DNA from: Valencia hispanica
Lineage: Eukaryota > Chordata > Actinopteri > Cyprinodontiformes > Valenciidae
DNA length: 64,000 nt
NCBI GenBank assembly: GCA_963556495.2
Contig: OY747706.1
Span: forward strand, 58,957,630-59,021,629
Reading direction: 5' to 3'
Under the pieces are notes generated by a model. It made no database searches, was not told where the DNA came from, and worked only from the letters and a program-made list of their open reading frames with translations. Positions 55,672-64,000 of the stretch are shown piece by piece. Position numbers and translations under genes: made by a program. How positions within the stretch are numbered: position 1 is the stretch's first letter; each line of letters opens with the position of its first letter.

Positions 55672-57169
55672 TAGTTTGCAGCAGTTTTTTTAACCCTGGT
55701 TAACAATTTTTTTAGTCTATATACTTCTTGGTTTGTTAGACCCGCTTTTTCTCTATTCACAATATGACATTTCACTGATCTACAAAAAACTGTAACATCA
55801 GGATAAAACGACTCAATGTTTAACCCTTTCATATTCTTTGTTTCATGCAGACAACCCTTGATTTCAGCAGCTGGATACGCTTTTCCCTGCGCATCCAAAG
55901 GCTGGCTCAGCGACACATCACTTATGTCAGAAAAAACACTTTCACAGCCACTCTCATCTGTTGAGTCTGCTTGCAGACCAGACTGTTCAGCTTGCTTGCT
56001 GCTTGCTTGCTGCTTTCAGCGTCTCTTTCAGCAGAAACATTCCTTCTCTTGGACTGTTTCTTTCCAGCTTTAGCCTCCACCTCCATTTCCTCAGTGGGCT
56101 TCACATAGTCCACAACTTTACTATTACCCACCTCATCACTCTCCTGCTCACTTCTTTTCTCTCCCTCGCTACACTCGAAGCTCTTAACTAGCTGTATACC
56201 CGGTACACCCTGTTTCTCAACCATTTCTCTGCCTTCCTCAACAACTGTCTCACCTATAACCCCTTCCTGCACAACCATATACCTAATATCAGTATTTTTG
56301 AAATCAGCATTTGACTTCTCTTTATTCTTGCCCTGTCCTTTCTCAGGACACCGCTGAGTTGTCAATTTCAATGGCACACTCCCCTCTTCTGGTGCACTTT
56401 TCAGACTGGAATCACCTTTATCCTCCGTACCACTCAGATCAGCAACACAAGAATCTGTTGTACCAGGTTCCGTCACACAGACACTTACAGTACCTGCTAC
56501 GCCCTCACAGCTTGTAACAGGGGCAACAGGCTTATCTCCTGTGTTAGCCTGGCTGGAACCAGCTTTGTGAGGACACATTCTAACAGTATGACTTTCAATT
56601 TTCCAGCTGAATCACCTCATTGGTGAGGAAGTGGCATACAAGATGTAATCATAATCATCCACCTTCACATGGAGTCTCAAGTTAAGCTCTTCATGTCTAT
56701 TTGCTAGGATCATGAAAACTTGGCGCCTATGAGAGACAACAGGGCTCAGTAAAGGTGACTAACACCCAGACAAAACCTTTTTTATGGGAGAGACCACCTT
56801 CCCATGCCTTGACAATGCATTTTTTAGAAATTCATCGCTAATGAAAGGAGGGACATTTGAAACGATGACCCGCGTAGCCGGCTGGGCAAGCGGAAAAACT
56901 GGCACCAAAGCTCCCCCCACGGTGATTCCTTGCTCAACGAGCTTATTTGCCTGCTCTACTTTCATTACAAAAAGTACCACCGCTCCGTTCATCCGCGCCG
57001 CGGATTTCACGGAGCCATGCCCCAACACCTCTTCGACCGCCAGGGCAACCTCCTCCACGCTACACGGGAAGCCGGCGCTAACACGAACACCGTGCTTCCT
57101 CGTGAGCGCGGCGAAGCCGCCTGCACCAGCCATGGCACCGGCGAAAATTAGCCTCCTTGGCCGGCCCAC
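55671..57169 (-). pseudogene. Tx1-B ORF1, unit copy 3
   Basis: Same frames, breaks and TAATG overlap as copy 1. Confidence 0.8.
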
Positions 57170-57296
57170 TACCTCCTGACAACAAAGAACACTTAAAACT
57201 TAAACACGAAACAAAATCAAATGACAAACAGTAACTAGAAAAGTTTAGAAAACCACTCTCACTCGCTTTCTCTCACCTTCCACTCCATTTCCGCGA

Positions 57297-57366
57297 AGGA
57301 GAAAAAGAAGAAGAAGAAGAAAAAGAAGAAAAAGAAGAAGAAAAAGAAGAAGAAGGAAAAAAAAGC
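57297..57366 (+). repeat. GAA/AAG-rich tract, unit copy 3
   Basis: Identical tract to 40,391-40,460. Confidence 0.9.
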
Positions 57367-58148
57367 AGGTGCCCAAGGGACGGTGTGCCCGGAAAGAGCA
57401 TGTACAGTTGGGCTGATTGGCATCTACTGGCCAGCACAGAGTGAGAGACGGGTTGATCAGTAACCCAGTGCAGCACGGAAGCAGTGATTGATGGACAACA
57501 GTGCATGTGGTTGGTCCCCTATCCATCAGGTGCAAAGAGGGTTGTGGGGAAGATCACCCGGGCTGGCATACGAGTAGTACGTTTGGCCAGTGTGTTTCTG
57601 CTTACAGGCTGACACCAGGCTGCACAGGAGGTGCCACAGCAGTGTGGTGTGACAGCTGCAGTGAAAGAGGCGGTGGTGCCAGAAGCAAGTGCCTTCCTGT
57701 TTCCCAGGATCGACTCGGTGTGGTCTGAGGTACAGAAGGAAATGTAGCTCATCGGACCGGTCCTCCTGGACGTCGGGAACATTTTACGGTTTCTTTTATA
57801 GTGGACTTTCTGTTTTTAAAAGAAAAACCCTTTCTTTGTGCAATTTCCAGAACGCAATAAAATTGTCTTTTCAGACTTTCAGTCTCTGGTTCCTGGGTCC
57901 TGATTTGCTGCTCCCCCTTGTTTTATTGTACCTCTTGGTCTGCCATACAGATTTACCGGCTGACAATAACATCTCTGAGATTGTACATGTTAATAGTCCT
58001 ATTTAGAGAATGTTTGTGACTGTGGTTGATAATAATACATGGGATGCAATTTCTTCTTTTTTTTAACTTAAATTGGGAAAAGGTATGGCTGGTATACTGT
58101 GAATTGTGGCAGAATGTTGTCTACAGAATGACTAGGATCATGTCCCAG

Positions 58149-58506
58149 TCATTTGGATGAGAAATTGTGAATAGCATAAAATGTTAAGATCTGACTGCCC
58201 AACCTGTTCGAATGAATGCCATCCTCCTTGACTAGAGAGGGTTGGTTCCAAAATAGGTTAAAATTATCAAAAGATGCATTAAAAGTCGGACACGGAGTTT
58301 GGACCCAAGCACTGAGACTTGGGGTGCGGCTGAAACGGTTGATGCCTCTTTCAAATGGAGCAAGGGGTCCAGAGACAACAATATTGTTTCCAGAGTGTTT
58401 AGTTAAAAGACTTCTAAAATCAGAATTTAAAATCTCCGAGGTACTATCAGCAATATCATTACATCCAGCATGCACTACAACAGTTTTGATGTCAGGATAA
58501 TCCGTG
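58149..58506 (-). pseudogene. GDSL/SGNH esterase piece, unit copy 3
   Basis: Same as copy 1 except for a silent change at 58,470 next to the HAGCND box. Confidence 0.7.
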
Positions 58507-58735
58507 ACTACAGAAGGAAGTAAAGTTAGAATGTATTAATCTCAACCCCCCAAATTGCTGTCTAAAATATACAAAACCTTATCTGCATTAGATAAATCAA
58601 TAGCCCTCTCTATTTCAAAATGGGAGGTGGATTTATCAGTCAGCTTTGAGAGAAACCTCTGGTCTCATTTGTTTAAGAACCTTTAAAATAACTAAAGATT
58701 CTAATTTACAATTAATACAATACAAAATCCGTCAT

Positions 58736-61093
58736 AGGCAAGGCAATTTTATTTTTATAGCACACTTTCAACAACAGGGTAATTCAAGGTTTACATGATT
58801 TGGTGATTTAAAAAAACCAACAGAATATAAGATTGGAAATTTAAAAGTAAAAGTAGCAAATTAGCATGAAACACACATTACACATGATGCACAATAAACA
58901 TACACAATAAAGCAAGAGAGCATGAACACATTTCATACATATGACATCAATCATTTACTCGATGGCTATTTTAAACAGATGGGTTTTTAGTCTCGCTTTA
59001 AAGCAGTTTCAGCAGCTCTGTACAATTGTCAGGAAGTCTGTTCCAGATAAGGGGAGCGTAGAAACTGAAAGCTGCTTCTCCGTATTTGGTTCTGAGTCTA
59101 GGGATGTTTAGTAGGCTAGAGTTGAAGGACCTGAGTGGTCTTGGTGGTTGGTATGGTGACAACAGGTCTTCAATATATTTTGGTGCTAAGCCATGTAATG
59201 ATTTATAAACTAGTAGGAGTATTTAGTGTAAGGACTTTTGAACTGGGCTGATGTGCTCTACTTTCCTGGTTCTAGTGAGGAACACGAGCAGCAGCATTCT
59301 GGATCAGCTGCAACTGTCTGATTTACTTTTTAGGCAGACCCGTGAGAACACTGTTGCAGTAATCAATCCGGCTAAAGATAAATGCATGGATGAGTTTCTC
59401 CAGGTCCTGTTGCCACATCAGTCCTTTAATCCTAGAAATGTTTTTCAGGTGATAGAAGGCTGACCTTGTTATTGCCTTTATGTGACCCTGGAGGTTCAGG
59501 TCTGAGTCCATAACTACACTTAGGTTTTGTGCCCGATCAGTAGTTCCTAGCTGTATTAATTGAAGCTGTTTGCTGACTGTTGATTGTTCCTCTTTGGGTC
59601 CAAAAATAATTACTTCAGTTTTGTTTCTTTTCAGCTAGAGAAAGTTATGGCACATCCATCCATTTATTTGGTCGATGCATTCATTGAATGGGTTCAAAGT
59701 CACCTGGTGACATTGTAATGTAAAACTGAGTAACATCTGAGTAGTTTTGGTAACTAATCTTATTGGTTGCTATAATTTTGCCTAGTAGGAGCATGTAGAT
59801 ATTAAATTAGAGAGGCCCTAAGATGGAGCCCTGGGGCACCCCACATGTGATTTCGATTCGTTCTGATGAAAAGTTTCCTATTGAAATAAAGAAGTCCCAG
59901 TTCTTTAGGTAAGACTCAAACCAGCCAAGTACTGTACCAGAGAGTCCAACCCAACTTATCAGTCGTTCCAATAATATGAAACGATCAACGGTGTCAAATG
60001 CTGCACTGAGGTCCAGCAGAACCAGCACTGTGGTTCTACCACAGTCTGTATTTATGCGGATGTCATTGAATACTTTGACGAGGGTAGTCTCAGTACTGTG
60101 GTAAGCGCGGAAACCAGACTGAAAAACATCAAAACGTTTTGTCATTGTTAGGAAGCTATTTAATTGGTGAAACACAGCTTTTTCAATAATCTTACTGATG
60201 AATGGAAGATTAGAGATTGGCCTGTAGTTCTACATTAACGTGTTGTCCAGATTCTTCTTCTTTAGCAGTGGTTAAATAACTGCTGTTTTTAAAGCCACCT
60301 GATAACAGGGATGAGTTCACTATTTGAACCAGATCAGACCCAATGACAGGAAGAACTTTCTTTAGAAAAGCTGTGGGTAGGATATCAAGACAGCAGGAGG
60401 AGGAGCTTAGTTGGATAATGTTTTTTTCAATGTTTTTTTGGTTTAATTAGTGGAATTCAGACATTTTCTCCACATTGGTGTTGATTGCGGATGGTATTGA
60501 GGTACAGATTGACCATCTAATTGTTATAATCTTTTCAGTGAAAAAGCTGGCAAATTCATTTGAGGCCCTGGTAGAGTTCAGTTCAGGGGCTACTGTCACT
60601 AAAGGATTAGTTAGTCTTTCCACTGTTGCAAATAGAGTTTGAGTTGGGAGATGAGGGGGAGGCGATGGAATGGTTAATACCTTTAAAAGTTTCAACTGAG
60701 CTGAGATGGTACTTTCAAAGAAAATACAGAAATGGTCAGACAATGCAATATCAATTACCGAGATGTTGGATACATTTAAACCTTTGCTGATAATTAAGTC
60801 CAGAGTGTGTCCTCGATTATGTGTTGGCTGTTTGACATGCTGGGTCAGGCCGAAGTTGTGGAGAGTATCATCTAATGTTTTTGCTAGTCTATCTTGGCAG
60901 TTGTCGGTATGGATGTTAAAATCCCCCACAATGATTAATTGGTCATAGTCGATAAATATTACAGAAAGAAGATCATTGAAATCATTAAAGAAGTTAGAGT
61001 TAAGTTTTGGGGGTTTACATAAACTTAGAAATAAAGCTTTGTTAGGCTCATTTATCTGCGTGGCTAGTGAAGAGATAAAAATTCTGTAAATGT
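58736..61093 (-). mobile_element. L2-b LINE, unit copy 3
   Basis: Same as 41,830-44,187, including the YSDV change. Confidence 0.75.
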
Positions 61094-61517
61094 TGTATGA
61101 GGGCGTACACTTATTTTGGGTGTAAAACTAAGTTTCTTGCCTAACCGGGGTCATGGAAAAAACATGTGCTTGCATGTGGAAACACTTAGTAACAGTGAAC
61201 AATCAAGAAGAATGTAGTACATCACGCGTTGCCTTATGTGAAGAAGCTGAGGGGAGGGGTTTCATGCTGTGGTTCAATAAAAGTTGTGTCCTGATCCAGT
61301 TTGACGCTCAGTTGTGGAGAACTGAGCCAGGCGAACGACGTCTCGCTGTTAAAATCTGTTACTGTTGTCTGTTGTTTCTTATTGCTCCTTTTTACAGAAA
61401 TGGACAAGCATACTGGAAGGTGAAAGAGCCCAAGAGAGCCTAGGAGTCAGAGAATTAAATGGGTGTATGTTCCTTTAAGAGAGGCTTTAAATTAGAGTGA
61501 CAAAATCCCTTCCAACA
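61091..61517 (+). mobile_element. Retrovirus-like LTR, unit copy 3
   Basis: Same as 44,185-44,611. This is the only copy followed by the uninterrupted downstream retrovirus-like sequence. Confidence 0.75.
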
Positions 61518-64000
61518 AAATGGTGACCCTGACGTGATTTCTGGAGGAGCAAAAGAAAACGTGAGTTGGGAATAATAGGATTTTGTTGAAATTGTTGTGA
61601 TCAACAGGTAGTGGAGACCGAAGGACGGAATTGACCCGGGTCTGAAGTAATTTGGTAAGCGCTGCCACACGAGGCGCAAAATTGACTAATCTAAAATTAT
61701 GTTCTGTCTGTAGTTCTCTAGTAAATGTTGATTTCTGTTTCTACTGAGGTAAATAGACGCTGACCGGGTTGGTAAACTCAGGGTGTGGCCTGCCCTAGGT
61801 AAGGTGAGACGTCCCTTACTGAGAGGCTGAGGGTTGGGAACCGCAGGAAGGCCGAGTGGTTGAGATCCACAAAATGTCTTTTTAAAAAAAACAGAGGTCA
61901 GAAAGCGACTTCAACCATGGCATTTTTTGGTACTTCGAGCCGGATCCCAATTTGACTGGATCTCCGGGAGGAACCGCAGGCCGCTGAGAGCTTGTGCAAG
62001 GCCTGGTTTGGAACCTGGATTAAAGCCCTCCACCTCATCGTAAGGTTTAAAAAGGAGGTCTGCAGACCCACGGAGTTCCTTCCTGGAGCAACAGTTGGTG
62101 ATGGGATTTATCCTTCACAGGGACACCAGCCAGTGAGTACAAAATTTGACGCGTGAAAGAGTAAAAAAAAAAGTACGAGAAAAGTGTTAGGTAAAATAAT
62201 AATGTTGTATTATAATTTTCTTAGGGTGTCTTTCTAATGTACTTTTTAAATGTTATTTTGGTTTCAGTCACATGCTCATTTGCATGACATCCTGTTCTTT
62301 TAATATCTTAATGAAGTGTGACTAAATAAAGAGAGACTGCAGAGGGGATGCTCTTGGAGACCAGAGACTAGGACACTGGGAGGCTGAGAACAGACAGACA
62401 CGGTTGGCTCATTCCTTATAGTATTTTCCTGGTCTCCCTCTGCAGAACTGATTATCCACATCTACCTCTGCAGAGCTTATTGACTCCATATTCTCTCCGA
62501 CCCTTGTGTGTGATTCTTTGTAGGTCAACCACTTTTTTAACCTAACAAAAAGAGAAATAGGTCAGGGACCTTTAATGCAAGTCTGGGATTTTGCTAATAA
62601 AGACAAAGATCGGGGATCTTTGAGTGATGGCGGGTACCTCACAATGAAAATCCATGGTAAAATAGAATAGGACTGGGGTTGGACTAAAGCAAAGCGCACA
62701 GAGGTCTAGGACCTCAGATCAATTAGAAATAATAATATATATTAGTAATAATAAAAGTAATGAAAAAACATGATAATAAAATACATAATGATATTAATGT
62801 GTATTAAACCGGTTGTGTGACTGTGTGTGTGTGAAAGGAGATTTCTTCCTTCTGAAGCAGCTGAAGTAGGCTGAGAAGAGTCTCATGGTTAGAAAATTGA
62901 GTGAATAGCACTACAATAAGATAAATGGATCGGATAAAAGAGAAATAACAGCTGAATTTAATTCATTAACATGGGAAAGATAAATATTAAAAATGAAAAA
63001 TAAAAACAGCAAAATGTAACTTATCAAAATATGGGGAAAAAATAGCAAAGAAGATTTAAAGGAGATGCTAAATATATGTATTGTAAAAGAAAAGACAATA
63101 CAACATTTCTTTAAAAATGAATAAAAGATTATGAATTTGAAGGATGATTAACTGAGGAATTTTGCACACTTCTTGATAGTTGCGATCTAAAATAAAACTA
63201 AAAAGATCAAAAAATGAAGAAAAAGCATTGGCCGTCTCAAACAAAGGAATGGCTTAAAGAAGCAAAGCAAAAGGAGAAAAAGTAGCATAATAAATGACTA
63301 ATAAAGAAGCATATGATGTTTTTAACAACTTTCTGTTATCTCCTAAAGTTCCACGGAAGAAAGTAAAAGAGAAAACTCTCACTTCCATATTTTTAAAAAT
63401 CCTCTGAAGAGCATGGTAAACCGCTTTACTCTGATCTTAATGAATTATCTCAAACAAGCGACCCACTTCCTTCTTTCCCTCAAAAAGAGATGTTCACAGA
63501 ATAAACAAACCAACTGTGGTGGGGTGCGTCAGCACCGGTAAATGTGCTTCCAGAGAGAAAAGACTTGTGTTTGAATTTTTATTGCTTTCCTAGCACTCCT
63601 CCTGCACTAAAAACAGATCCACCATGCGTTTCAAGCATTGTTAAAAGTTATCCAAACTTGCCAGTAAACGAAAGGAATGCAGAGGGGAAACGACAAACCT
63701 CCTCCACTAGCTGATAAGGAGAGGGGGATGTTTTATGAGCGGTATGCATATTCTGAGAGAGCTAGTGAGCAGCATGCAGTCTTGTTTCCAAAAGGTTGGG
63801 ATTTCCTAAGTACAGCGGCAACTGTTACTCTATAATAATAAAATTGAAGAACTTAGCTAATATTTTGAATGATATTCATAGGATGTCTAGGAGATCTCTC
63901 GTATAGTAGAAAAGAAATGGTTTAACAATGACGGATTATGAGTAGAGTGATTGTATTTTGAAATTCAGGTACTGTGGGGTAGCGACAGCTGGGTAGGCTA
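61518..64000 (+). pseudogene. Retrovirus-like leader and gag-like region, copy 3 and right flank
   Basis: The leader of copy 3 continues past the unit end (63,379) to the end of the window. Frames after 63,380 are broken by stops but hold stretches such as 'TNQLWWGASAPVNV' and 'ERYAYSERASEQHAV' of gag-like composition (proline-rich, short motifs). No protease, RT or integrase box is reached before 64,000. The assignment rests on position behind an LTR and primer site, so it is weak. The frames were left as broken as they are. Confidence 0.35.

Larger units (their letters stand above)
54927..63379. repeat. 8,453-bp tandem unit, copy 3
   Basis: Same sequence at offset 16,906 from copy 1, with one private difference found at 58,470 (A instead of G). 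It shares with copy 2 the three bases that set copy 1 apart. After its end the sequence goes on CACTTCCATATTT, so only this copy continues into the retrovirus-like interior. Confidence 0.97.

Noticed and set aside
38021..63379. CRISPR-like or satellite interpretation of the direct repeats
   Set aside because: Units are 8.5 kb, contain transposons, and have no spacers; this is a segmental tandem duplication.

Overview
The window looks like repeat-rich, gene-poor chromosomal DNA of a teleost fish. The grounds are AT-rich intergenic sequence with short introns and several fish-type transposons: a Zisupton-like DNA transposon, Tx1-type L1 LINEs, L2-clade LINEs whose tails end in TTGAA repeats, a retrovirus-like LTR, and many microsatellites. 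No tRNA, rRNA, CRISPR or bacterial operon was seen. No host gene could be identified with confidence. One small multi-exon minus-strand gene candidate lies at about 14.5-15.1 kb.

Region by region. About 0.7-10.5 kb holds the decayed exons of one multi-exon gene: two C2H2 zinc fingers, a SWIM-like motif, cysteine clusters, an Ulp1 (SUMO) protease with visible Asp and Cys boxes, a PHD-type finger, and a final exon followed by AATAAA. This matches a Zisupton (KDZ superfamily) transposon. It was later hit by an internally deleted LINE (1.6-2.16 kb), a solo retroviral LTR (4.33-4.72 kb), a SINE-like repeat (8.66-8.95 kb) and a large AT microsatellite. From 11 to 12.1 kb there is an LTR-like repeat, here called R1, with a strong promoter layout on the minus strand. 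From 12.3 to 20.5 kb there are LINE fragments, a 94-aa membrane-anchored ORF, a GC-rich poly(A) retroposon and unassigned DNA. From 20.6 to 31.9 kb there are three L2 copies of one family (L2-a), two more R1 copies, a proline-codon-rich tract, and a 2.2 kb GC-rich retroposon that split one R1 copy. From 32 to 40.4 kb there are two Tx1-type L1 elements head to tail on the minus strand, A then B, joined by a chimeric junction.

From 38,021 to 63,379 the sequence is three direct copies of an 8,453-bp unit. Each unit holds the 5' half of Tx1 element B, an unassigned 0.8 kb, a GDSL/SGNH-esterase piece of an L2 ORF1, a second L2 family (L2-b, minus strand), and an LTR with primer-binding-like site and leader on the plus strand. 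By eye I found only four substitutions and no indels among the copies. The unit ends share CAC at the breakpoints. Either this is a very recent tandem triplication or an assembly duplication. After copy 3 the retrovirus-like sequence runs on to the end of the window with broken gag-like frames.

The features therefore do not work as a pathway. They record successive insertions, nested insertions, internal deletions and a final segmental amplification. Every retrotransposon seen is broken: the reverse transcriptase box is deleted in Tx1-A, missing in Tx1-B, mutated in L2-b, and L2-a copy 1 carries a stop codon and a truncated endonuclease.
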